A stretch of DNA of 64,000 nt, from positions 868,001 through 932,000 of the forward strand of contig JAMKCF010000005.1 of the NCBI GenBank assembly GCA_023634235.1, written 5' to 3'. Below the pieces are notes generated by a model. The model saw only the letters and a list, made by a program, of their open reading frames with translations, ran no database searches and was not told the origin of the DNA. The stretch's first letter is position 1; the number at the start of each line of letters is the position of its first letter. This DNA comes from Pisaster brevispinus (lineage: Eukaryota; Echinodermata; Asteroidea; Forcipulatida; Asteriidae). This document shows, one piece after another, positions 20,601 through 30,836 of this stretch. The position numbers and the translations under genes are program-made.

Positions 20601-23600
20601 GGCCCACATCAAGAATTAATGATAATTACAAATTAATAAAGAATGGTTTTGCTTCCCATTTCAAGTTTGTTTTACCCTTTTCTTGGTACTTCTTCTGCAG
20701 GGGAAAAGACCATTCCATTCCAGAGGCCAAGCATCCACTCCTGGGTAAGAATTTGACATCACTTGTTGACATTTCACTTAAAAAAAGATGATTGATTGAT
20801 ACCTGCCACAGTACATTTGAGTTTGCTCAAATGTTGAGTTAAATTCATAGTATATTTGGAACTCTCTTTAAACTGCTATCAAGTGTCAAACTTGTTGTAC
20901 AAAGACAAGTACTTAACTTAACATTTATATTATACTTTAAATGTTGTAAAGTTCCACTCTTCCAGTAATTTATTAATTTATTAAATTTCATCACTTTCCA
21001 ACCATGGAAGGATTGATGACAAGCACTTTGTCAACCATCTATGTGCTTGAAAATGACGGCAAATATTGAACTGCATTACATGAAATGAATAATATGGTTT
21101 TTACTTGAACCCACCCTAGGCTATATTAGTGAGTTTCAAGAGGCCCTAAGCACATTGGAGAGGGTATGCTTCTCAGGGGATGGTAGTCACCCATTGTTTC
21201 TGGTCGTTGAAGGGGAGCCAGGAGTAGGGAAGACTCGATTCTTGAGAGCAGTCATTGATGCAGCTACAACAAATTACATGAGGTAAGTTTTACTCCTTAA
21301 GACAAAAAGGAATATGCAAATTGTGAAATGTGAAATTTGAAACTGTGAAATGTGGTCCCTGGGAATGATTCACACAAGTGTGAAATGTTTAAAATAGCAT
21401 TAATCATTTATTATACATATTTCTGGTAATGAAACCAAGAATGCCTCATAAGTGAGCTTAAAAACAGTATCTCACAAGCCTGAGGAAACCTGTAAACAAG
21501 AGTGCTTGCTATGTGAACCAGAAACACCTGGTTTAACCCCTACTTTTTCACAATAAGTGTTCTGAGTTCTTTTAAGTGCACTACCAATCCTAGTACATGG
21601 AACCTACGACCTAATGTCCCATTAGAAGGACAATTATGGTAAATTATCTTGCCTAGAGACACAAGTACCATGACCGGGACTCGAACCCAAACTCTGATCA
21701 GAAACACCAGAGCTTAAGTCCAGAGCTCTTAAACACTTGACCATGACTCGCTATTTTCAAAATGTATGTCCTCGGTCTTTTGTGTCACATTTGCATTCAC
21801 TATAAGTATCAATTTACCATAGAAATACTTGTGTAATCCTACATTTTCTTTCCACATAAATCAGTCTTTAACAGTGCAATAATTCCAACAGAAAATCCCA
21901 AAACTGACAACTAGATCTTAACCCACTCTGTTCAGAATCATCTGTAGCAGGCCAACAGTAAGCAGTGTCAACAACCCATACAACACAGCATGTTTACTGG
22001 TGACAGAGCTGCTTGAGTTAAGCAAGGTATTCAGCCCACAGGAAAGAGAACAGCTTCTAGAGGATCGTTTTGAGGGGACAGACATCATCAACAGTTTGAG
22101 TCTGCTTAATAATCTCTTGGGAATCCAGGTGGGTTGGTTTACAGTTATCCTTATTTTATTGTATAGACCCATTTCACTACATGCAGTGCACTTACACATG
22201 CCTATTCTGTCCACCATTTTGGGAGTCAAAATATACTCAAATAAATTGACTCCCAAAATGGTGGAAATGGTAGATGCGCATTGTGCGGAGGTGCATTCCG
22301 CATAATGCAAGGGGTCAATAGACCTTATGAACATGAAATCACTGCAGCGAGATGTTCTAATGTAGATGTCAAAATGATGTTTTGCATTTGCAATGTTTCA
22401 TCATCACCAATACATGAGGTCTATAACAAAGAGGCCACAATAAATTCCCTTCCAGCCTTGAGATTGGTTACATTGATTTCAATGAAAGATTAAAAAAACA
22501 AAATTGTAAACGAGATAACATCTAACATCACAAAGCCGGACTGCCACTTCAAGGTAAGGGCTACAAAAGATTCACAGTAGTATTGTAGTTATTGATACAG
22601 CAAAATTCAAAAAATTCTGCTGCCATTTTAAAGTTTCTTTGTATGTTCTCTTGTAGCTTACTGTGCAAGAAGCAGTTGCCAATCTCTCCCCTGCTGGTCG
22701 CACTAAAGCCCTCCAACGACTCCTTGGTCGTATTATCCAAGGGACTCAGATGGACACCTTCAATGGCACCTTGGTAGTAATTGATGATGCTCAGTACATT
22801 GATCGAGACTCTTGGTCATACCTTCGTTACTTCTCTGGTTACTCCAGTCTCTTTGTCATCGGTATGGGAGTTTTCCGTAGTAAGGAGGAAATCCCTGAAG
22901 GGGTGGAGAAGATCTTGAATAGCCCTCTCTGTGTTCATGTCAAGCTGGACGGTCTGGATTCTATCAATATGGAGCCACTGTTGTGCCAACTGCTGGAAGT
23001 GTATGATGTGCCAAGGGAACTTACAAAGTAAGTCTTTATAAAAAGTCAATGTTTTAGTTGTTGCTTAAGAAAAAAGTGATGTTTTGATATTTTTTCAATT
23101 TGTTATGAGTTTGAAGAAAACAAATGTTTGCAAAACTCATTTTTAGAAGTGAAGATCTTAGAAGTGAAGATTTTGACACAGTGTTCACCAACTGAATAAA
23201 TTTTGAGTTGTTTTGCTTAAGAGGAGAGCAAAATTATTATTATAGTTTTCCCAGTTTGTTATGAGTTTGATCTAACATTGATCTCTCGCACCTCAGATGG
23301 TCAATATTAATTATGCTATGTGATAAAATAGCAAAAATTATCATCCCATTGCAATGCATGAGTGGAAAATTATATCTAATTGGTGCAGCTGAAAGATTTG
23401 TAGTTTTGTAATGGTTTTGTCAAGGTTGTGTTAAAAGAAAATGCGGATTGGTGTAAGAGTTCCTCTGTACAATTTCAGAGGAAACTTTAAAGACTATTTT
23501 GTCTTCATTATGGCATAACTTCAGTTATTGCTGAGCTGATTGTATACCTTTGTGTGATGTCTTGTACAGCTTGCTAGGGTCTCACTTGACAGGCAAGATC

Positions 23601-26600
23601 AATCCATCTTGGGTGAAGCAGTGTGTAGCCAATCTCCTGCATCATCAGCAGTTAGAGATCAACACACAGGGCAAGATGCCTTCCTGTTCAGTCAGTAAGG
23701 GAGTACGTCTCCTTGAACTTGATATACCACCATCACTCAGGGGTAAGTAAGACACTTTCTGAATTTTGAATTAAAATGTTATATATAATACACCAAAAGT
23801 TATGAACATTATGCAATTCTACTTGAAAAGTTTGTCTTAGCAATGTGTCTTGTCGTGCTTGTTCTCATCTGGTAAATTCTAGATGCAATTGTTGTAAATT
23901 TACAGCTGAATGTGATTGAAACAGAAGTTTCCTTAATTTGTGAAGGAAATAAAATTACGGCGTTTAGTGGACCCCAATGTTTGAATACGTACAAGAATTG
24001 CACGGTTTTCACCATAGGCAACATATGAGTTGAGTTGGATTCCATAATCATTACTTATTATATTTGTTTTACATTTAGAACATTTCAAGAAAAGTTATTG
24101 TTTAGACAAAGGAACAATTTATGAGAGGAAGGTCATGTAGAACTCATGGAGTTGTTTGTGTGACCTGTTCACTAAAAACTAATGCTATTTTAATACAGTG
24201 AACAGTGTTGTTATAATGAAGAGTAATAATGCCAGTTTACCACCAACTGTTATTACTATCCTGTTATGGCTGTTACTTATTTTGCATAAGTTGTATGAAT
24301 GTTTTCATGATTGTGCATAGGTTGTATGATTGCTTTCATTGATCGTCTGCCTGTTGCTGAGAGAACAGCTGTCAAGATAGCGTCTATTATAGGAGCATCA
24401 TTCAATAATGCTGTCATCAGTCATCTTATGCCTAATGCTCCAGCAAATAAGGTAGTCAATGCTTCAGCTCCCTTATCTCTTTATTTTATTCTGTCTCACA
24501 ACCACATTCTCTGTCTTTATTTTAACAAGGCTAAATTTAGCAAAGTGGTTTTTTATTATGTAGACTGTATTTATTTTTTTACTTAGAAAGGGTTGTATTG
24601 CTTTGTTGTTTTGTTTTTGCCTTAATATTGTTTTTAATCGGCAATCAAATCAATGACCATTAAGCAAGCTTTAGAATTAGCCAGGAGAAACTTTCATAAT
24701 GGCAGAACAATTGTTGATAACTGTGTAGCTTTAAAGAGTAACAATAACATAAGAGTAGTATCTTGTTAGACATTGTTTCATGTACTTATATCCTCGAAGG
24801 TTCTGGAAAGTATTGGTGGTTTAGTGTCTGCAGGAGTCTTCATTTATGAGAATGGACAACTTCGGTTCCAATCCTCTACACTGCAAGAAACAGCCTATGC
24901 CCTTCTAGTAGAGAAACAACGACGCAAGCTTCATGAGAGATATGCTGTGTATCTGGAGAACCGCTACCTCGGATTCATCAAGAAAAAGAGTATGTTCTAA
25001 AATCTGACCTGTAATATAGTAGTGTTTTTTCATCACTATGATTCGAAATTCAACCATCAGTTGTTGGTGTTAATTTGTTTCAGAAAAGAGTAAGTTCAGC
25101 TTGATAAGGAAGAAAAGCAAAATGGTGCAACAGAGGTGAGTGACTATAAAAGATTGATAATGCAAAATGTTTATCATTGACAGTAAAAGGCGGTTTGTAT
25201 TAAGCTTCATTCAAAAATAACTTGAAATTACTTTTTGTTTATTGTTTCTTTTCTTTGGGTATTTATCTTTTTGACTGAAGATAGATCTTCAATCAAAGAC
25301 AAACTATTGTTAAGTTCTCAGATGGCTGTGTATCAAACAAGCCTGTTAGCAAGCGCCAGCATAACTACATTTGATTGACCATTGAGACTTCTTGAAAGAG
25401 GACATGATGTTTGATGCATGCACCACTAACTGTACATTGGGTCTGCTGTATGGCCCACTATTTAATATCAATATTGATTTTCTATCTGAAGGAAACCTGC
25501 TGGTTCAGGGGAAGTTAGTCTACAGGTGATCTATCCCCAACTTGTTACCCACTGGCGTAAGGCAGGAAACCAGAGTAAGACAGTAGAGTATCTCATTCAT
25601 GCTGCAGAGTCTGCAGTGGCCTTGGGTAATACCATGCAGGTATGTAATTGCAATGTCTTTTCAAATTATCAGTCATTTATTTGAAAAGCTAATAATTGCC
25701 TTGTACCCTGTTAATAGTTTTGGGGTAAGTATTCTTTGGGCAACACTAAGGATAGTTCAAACAAAAATTTAAGTAATTTATTGTTTTTATGTGGCTTTAA
25801 ATTCTTGCCTTTGTGGGAAAATGTGTATCTATTGACCCAATTAATATGATGTCATCACTAACAATAAATCTTGGTTGCACCATTTCGGGGGTCAGATTTC
25901 TCATGTGATACTGTGCAGTGCACATTTTATGTGATGTGCGTAACATGTAATTTGACTCCCAAAATGAAAGACCGTGCCGTGGGCATTTTTGAGATGGCAA
26001 AAAGTCAAGTAGACATTTTGGGAGTTTTTGAGGCATGAAAATAATTAAAATGGTTTTTTTAAGTGGCAGGTGTTATGAAGTAGTTGGGGTAAAGTTTCGT
26101 TTTGTGTATGATAATAACTAGGAACTATGAGCTTAAAGAAAATAGCATCACTGTCAGCTGCTGTATTGACAAAGGTCATGTCAGTTTTTCATTTGCATGA
26201 TTGGTGATACTGATCATGAATGCTTGCTTAAATGCTACTTGCAATCAATATATTCGCACAAGCAGAATCAGCTCGGGTCACAGCTTTATTGTCTGAATCA
26301 CTTCTACTTATATCCAGATGTGAAACTTTGGTGTGATTTTTCTTTTGAGGATATTTTTTTCAGTGATTTTCTTGCCATCTTTTCCTGAGTACCAGATCTT
26401 ACCTTTTTTCAAACTGAGTTAATATCTTTATGCAACACACAAGGCTTTAGGTCTCTTAGCATAGATTGATATGAATGTCTTGTATTTGATGTTGATATTT
26501 GCAGGCAGTATCATTCATCTACCAAGCCAAAGGCCTGGTACCAACCCAAGACCAGGTTGCTCATCTGGATGACTTGTCAGTAAAGGTAACAAACTCTTAA

Positions 26601-27924
26601 AGTCTGTTTTCTCATATTTTTTTACAGGTACTCTTAAATGTAGGGTAATAGGTTGGTTTTTGTCTACGTAATTCATATTTGTAGGCAAAACGATAAAGAA
26701 AGATACAATAACAGTCACATGTGAAAGTTTCAGCTAAATTCAGAGTCAGCTTGCTGAGAAAACAGCAAAAAACTGATAAAGTATTTTCACAAGAATGTTG
26801 AGTCTATCCATGTTAGCGATGTGACTGTGAGTCCCAACCACATCTCTGGTAGCAGCATTCGTTAATGGACACCAACTCTCAGATTAAAATGTTTTTGCAT
26901 GAACCATTATCCAAACCATATTACTTTGAAGGGAATCCTTTTTTTACAAAATAGTTTGTACTATCAACAGCTGCAGTGCTCTAACCAAGTAACTTTTTAT
27001 GGTCATTTATTTCTGGAGTATTTACCAATCTATGACCCTACCTTTAATCCTTGCATGGTTGTTAGGGCCTTGCCACAATATTGTGTTAGAGCCACTACTA
27101 GTAGATTTATCACTTTAAAACCACAATCTATCTACAATCAGTTGATACTACTTCAGCATACATTTTGTTTTTACATAAATGTTTCTACTGATTTGTTTTT
27201 ATAGATAATTTAAGATTTTGTTTTTAGCAGGAGAAGTAAGTTGAAGTTTGCCACTAAAATAACCTGTAAGAATTTCTCTGAGAAACTTAAGGGGAAAAAA
27301 CCTTAAAGTTCTCTTAGGTGAAGTGTTGCAATCTTTTTCACTGAAGATATTTTTCACTTATTCTACTTTTCAGGCCACAACAAATCTGTTTCTGACCAGA
27401 ATACGACGCAAGAAGATTTCAGTAAGTATTTATGCTAAGTGTGTGACCGTTTATGTTAAGATAAAGCATTTAGTTCCAGGTGTCTCATTTATAACATTAG
27501 TTTGAATTGATTTTCTTCAGGATTATTAATGATAAAATACCAGGTGATTGCAAGGCAGCTGTGGTGTTGTAAATTATACAAACAATTCAGATAAATCAAA
27601 GTCTATTCATCATAATTACTCTTGTTCTGTTAATCGCAATCCTTATTTTGCCGAATGTAGATCAACAAACAGCGTTGGCAAGCAGCGGCCAGTAAAGCTC
27701 TTAAGGCTTCACGGGCTGCTAAGGCCAAAGAAGGGGGTACCCAAGGGGGATCAAAGGTGGATCTTTACCACAGAAAACCACTGGTGTCTAGATTACCCCA
27801 TAAACAGATGGATGATGAGACGCACGCTAAGACTGTAGCCAGGGGGAACTGGGGGAAGATCTTGGGCATTGCATTGTTTGTCTGTTTGTGTGTTCTGATG
27901 CTGTGCTTTAAACTATTTTTCTAA
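11684..27924 (+). CDS. ADCY10-like: ADCY10-like (sAC-type) adenylyl cyclase with C-terminal tail anchor
   Basis: Probably converts ATP to cAMP; by family, class III soluble adenylyl cyclase. My 26 exons are: 11684-11696, 12306-12428, 14155-14289, 14574-14720, 15449-15654, 16430-16475, 16907-16938, 17202-17247, 17499-17548, 18063-18213, 19179-19210, 19430-19548, 19990-20066, 20319-20502, 20701-20744, 21120-21282, 21951-22128, 22657-23027, 23570-23742, 24321-24451, 24800-24989, 25084-25135, 25492-25639, 26505-26585, 27374-27421, 27661-27924. All are GT-AG and in phase: 3204 nt, 1067 aa. The start MKKK-D is split over a 13-nt first exon and has an upstream in-frame stop. Domains: C1 ~35-205, C2 ~275-455, NTPase ~490-900, basic linker, hydrophobic tail ~1047-1063. 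Human sAC is about 1610 aa; its long C-terminal region is absent. The family call is near certain; exact exon ends are slightly less so. Confidence 0.93.
12306..15654 (+). other. Cyclase domain C1 of the sAC-like protein (exons 2-5)
   Basis: Residues about 35-205. FLDISGFTAL carries the first metal-binding Asp (D43, matching human D47) and EFAGDAMLILW the second (D92, matching D99). The positions matching the human bicarbonate contacts differ: human K95 is E88, V167 is T161 and R176 is N170. Human numbering is from memory, checked by counting spacing within the conserved motifs. The rest of the fold is well conserved (VKIGLSAGEI, then GQAVIDV). Confidence 0.85.
12723..12859. repeat. Foldback inverted repeat in intron 2
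   Basis: The left arm begins GGGAATAAAAGATTGGCGAC and ends AAACGGCC (12723-12758). The right arm (12824-12859) is its inverted copy with few mismatches (GGCCGTTTAAGAACGAGTCA ... TTTTATTCCC). Inner TTTAAAACC/GGTTTTAAA words extend the pairing. It is probably a foldback or MITE-type element. Confidence 0.6.
16035..16325. repeat. Dispersed intronic repeat with GCTTA words
   Basis: A non-coding stretch in intron 5 built of TAAGCA/TGCTTA words in both orientations (GGCGCTGCTTAACGGTAAGC near the left end, GCTTACGGTTAGCAGCGCTA near 16238-16257). The ends are similar in inverted orientation, suggesting a MITE-like element. Related words occur at 10930-11000. Confidence 0.4.
18063..20502 (+). other. 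Cyclase domain C2 of the sAC-like protein (exons 10-14)
   Basis: Residues about 267-455. NKIFEFDKGTSFLVLFG contains K321 (human K334, adenine recognition) and E324 at the position of human M337. HEYTVIGPKVNMAARLM contains T392 (human T405), N399 (N412) and R403 (R416), the substrate and transition-state residues. All catalytic residues I can map in C2 are present. Exon 11 is only 32 nt. Confidence 0.85.
21480..21755 (-). mobile_element. tRNA-derived (Leu/Ser-like) SINE in intron 16
   Basis: On the minus strand the head contains TGGTCAAGTGTTTAAGAGCT (A-box side) and GGTTCGAGTCC (perfect B box, + coordinates 21678-21688). A long variable-arm-like segment lies between them, as in class II tRNAs (Leu/Ser). 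The body continues CTTGTGTCTCTAGGCAAG and onwards to about 21480. It is a decayed SINE, not a tRNA gene. Confidence 0.65.
22162..22321. mobile_element. Foldback MITE in intron 17
   Basis: The core is a perfect 20-bp inverted repeat, TCCACCATTTTGGGAGTCAA (22210-22229) and its complement (22246-22265), with a 16-bp loop. The outer ends TATAGACCC and GGGTCAATA are also roughly inverted. A related TTGACTCCCAAAATG word occurs near 25960 in intron 23, so the family is dispersed in this gene. Confidence 0.55.
27661..27924 (+). other. C-terminal exon with predicted tail anchor
   Basis: The exon reads in phase 0 from ATC after the TAG acceptor. A Lys/Ala-rich linker (KALKASRAAKAKEGG) leads to WGKILGIALFVCLCVLML, a hydrophobic run of about 17 residues with basic residues before it and only about four residues after it, then TAA at 27922-27924. 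This arrangement matches a tail-anchored membrane protein (type IV), cytosolic N-terminus predicted. Mammalian sAC has no such segment. Confidence 0.75.
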
Positions 27925-28016
27925 GGCAACAATCCTGGTACTACCACTTTTAAATATTAACAACCATTACTATTGATTGAAAGTTCTTACCCAAGAATTT
28001 TTCTGAAATGAAAACT

Positions 28017-28022
28017 AATAAA
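28017..28022 (+). terminator. PolyA signal of the sAC-like gene
   Basis: AATAAA 93 bases after the stop codon. The short spacing is compatible with a compact 3' UTR. Confidence 0.6.
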
Positions 28023-28029
28023 GTTTAGT

Positions 28030-29900
28030 TTTGTCTTCTTCACAACTTAACCAATTTTTATTGCTGACATTTTAACTTACCTGATTTAACTAGAATTTTG
28101 ATCAGAATTTTTCCCCGCAAAATCAATCAAAGAAAGTGAATTTCTAAACTAATTAAAGTAATGATTAATTATCAAAAATATATTCAATATTAACCATAAC
28201 TAACAAGTATTACTCAAGACTTAATAATGTTGCCATAAATTTTCAAAATTAAGTTTGTATTGTTCTTTATTGATGAGCAATAACAATCAGTGAAAAATTG
28301 AACATAGGCCTATATCAGAATTTGTAGAATGACTTGCTTTAAATGAATCCATCATGTCCACTCAGTAAACATAGAGCGTTAATGAGAAAAACATAGACAA
28401 ATAGACAAATGGAGGCTAAATGTTTCAATTGCATCTGGCTCTAATTTATACAACTATTGAATTTTGCTTGAAACAAAGATATTCAGATGAAATAATTTCA
28501 CTTCAATTAAGGATTATAATTGAACACCTAACTTTGTAGGAAACCCTTGGGACTATACAATTTCAGTTTAACTAAATGTATATGGTCTGATAAGACCCAT
28601 TTTTACTTCACCCTACGATGGAAAGTTTACAGGTTTGACTTAATTCAATAAAATGTAAAAGAGAAAGTGATGTTAATTAAGGACAGAGGGTGAAACTGAG
28701 TTGAATACCCACTCCCCTTCCCAGGCGTACCATTAGTAGAGATTGATTGTATTATGCTAGGTTTCATTCAATTAGAAAAAAAGAAAAGGGACTTTATGAA
28801 CGTTGTGGTTTATTACTTGACACTTTATGAGGATGTCACATCATTGGTCTTCCAAAACAAATAACTGAATTTATTTATTTGGCACCTCACTTTTCTAGAA
28901 CAAATAAAACCTAATTTATATGTAGGCTGTAGGCCTATACAATATTAATAGTGCTTGTTATTTAAAATTTCGAAATGCTTATGTAAATGCAACCTCGACA
29001 ATGTCAGCCTTTAATACAGACACACCCCCATGAATAAAGGGAGGAGCGACCAGCACATGACTGCCAATTTTCCGACAATTGAAACTATCCATTTATGTTT
29101 CCACCAATTGTGAACGGTCGTTGAAGGCGTTCTCTATTCCGCCTTCCGCCAAATTCAAACATTTTGAAACAATGTATTTGTTCTCGTTTACTGTCAGATA
29201 TATTTTGTAGACACTGTAGGCCTATGTTTCGGTTTTTTATTTTTTTAAATATATGGCCCAACTTCAAATTAACGTGAATTGCAATACTATTTTGTTGTTA
29301 ACGGACATATGTAAGTCGGAATGTAGAAGTAGTCGGGTAAACATTTTCCCGAAAGTTGCTCAAAAGTCACGGTCGCAAACTTGCCCCTTCAGCTTTATTG
29401 CCACACCCCAAACATTGACCATGGCAGATGACAAGAACAGCAGCCTGGCAGCTCTATAAAAGTCCAAAACGTTGTCGTAAATTTGTCATTAGCAATCGAT
29501 ATTGGAAAGGTCCTTGATCTGTTGTGTAGAAAAACCATAGAATTTTTACAAAATACTAATTTCACCCCCCCCCCCCACGTGGAAAATAATCCTAGAGAAG
29601 CCGGTGGTTGAACTATTATGTAGGCCTACTTCTGACAGCCTTTTATCGCTTTTTTAAAAACATTTATTTTGCATTGTAATGTTTTGCCACCTATTTCGTG
29701 TATTTTACATTAATATAGTTCGCCCAGATACATTTTTAGGGACGTTTTACATGGGAACTACTTTTTGTAGACGGACACGACACATACGCGTAATGTCCAG
29801 CTAGCTAGCTCCGCTAAGTAAACAATGTCCTAAAAAAATGGTCGTAACACTTTTTCATGGGGGTAAACTGCCGATACCTCCCGTCACAGAAAGAAGCCTC
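28030..29900. other. AT-rich stretch after the sAC-like gene
   Basis: No coding exon is supported. It contains a SINE-tail-like TGTGGTTTATTACTTGAC at about 28805-28822 and a 12-base poly-C run at about 29565-29576. A short ORF with a good ATG context at 29419 (MADDKNSSLAAL, 12 residues) is followed by a TATAAAAG word. None of these is strong enough to call a gene. Confidence 0.5.
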
Positions 29901-30134
29901 ACGAAAATGCTATGGTTTTACTTGTGAATTGCGCGGAATGGTTTAAATGGGTTAATTGCCACGCACGCATGTGCCGTCCGAGCGCAGCCTCGCGGTGCGG
30001 GCTTTTCAGAAATGGCGACTGTTTCTTCAGTTCTCGACACTTTTCTGCTCGAGTTTGGACCAATTTTTCTCCTAAAAAAACAAGTTTTTCCATCTACAAT
30101 TAAAACGAAGATAATTGGCGTAACTCAGTGAACG
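29780..30134 (+). promoter_or_regulatory. CpG-rich promoter / first-exon candidate
   Basis: This is a local CpG-rich island in an AT-rich background (TGCCGTCCGAGCGCAGCC, CGCGGTGCGGGC). An ATG at 30012 opens a 39-residue frame (MATVSSVLDTF...) that stops at 30129-30131. A consensus splice donor GTAAGT follows at 30135. It may be a 5' untranslated exon with a short upstream ORF, spliced to a downstream exon such as 36722-36817. This link is inference only. Confidence 0.35.
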
Positions 30135-30163
30135 TAAGTAACACTTTATTTGTTAAATGTTGA

Positions 30164-30246
30164 TGTTATGTTTGGTTGATGGGTTCAAGAGTTTATCAGA
30201 ATAGAATCGGAACGGACACACCAGTATGAACTGTCAAACGGGTCGC
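30164..30246 (-). repeat. LTR end, downstream (3') copy
   Basis: Matches 34611-34693 with about four mismatches in 83 bases. The LTR presumably extends to higher coordinates, but the other boundary cannot be fixed because the second copy is truncated. Confidence 0.75.
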
Positions 30247-30836
30247 CATGTTTGCACATGTCTTTATTCCATGCGTGTACCAACTACACGTTCACATATT
30301 ATGATGATTACGACGTGTACTTCGTGCATATTACAACATCTCCCCTTTTTCTAGAAAGGAATCAAAACTGGTTATACAATATAAATGAAGTACAGTCCAG
30401 AATAAATATTGAGTTTGTGGAAATAATCAATAATGTAGTACAGTTCTGTTTTAGAACAATGTAGTAAAGTCCAGTTCAATGTTCAATGCAATCTGGAACT
30501 GGAGTTGGCCGCAACAAACGGGAATCACTCCGAACGTTAAGTTCAATCAATGTGGCAAATCACGCAGATCAAAAACGTGAACAGTAAAACTTGGATCTGT
30601 TTACTGGTGTTCATTTGTTTTGATTATTTCATTTGAATACTAGTTTGGTGATCCACTATCAGAAAGTGCAAGGACAGAGTCTAGTTTCTAGAAACGATGT
30701 AGTCTTGGTGCCATACAGGTGCCTTTGATACTCGAGTTGGTCGGGTCTCTGTTGGATGGAGATCCTTGGGTTCGTCCGATGGAATCTGGACCTCAAGGAC
30801 TGGATCAGGTTTACATGTAGGAAGTAGAATGATGTG

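Larger units (their letters stand above)
21120..24989 (+). other. STAND-type NTPase region of the sAC-like protein (exons 16-21)
   Basis: The Walker A motif GEPGVGKT is at residues 500-507 (exon 16). Walker B, LVVIDDAQYIDRDSW, is at about 621-635 (exon 18), with Asp where human sAC has Glu (IDEAQ). Downstream exons carry helical sequence typical of the family (DRLPVAERTAVKIASIIGAS; LQETAYALLVEKQRRKLHERYA). The role is probably regulatory, as inferred for mammalian sAC. Confidence 0.8.

Noticed and set aside
29419..29457. 12-residue ORF MADDKNSSLAAL with good ATG context, followed by TATAAAAG
   Set aside because: Too short and without a splice donor; no downstream coding connection.
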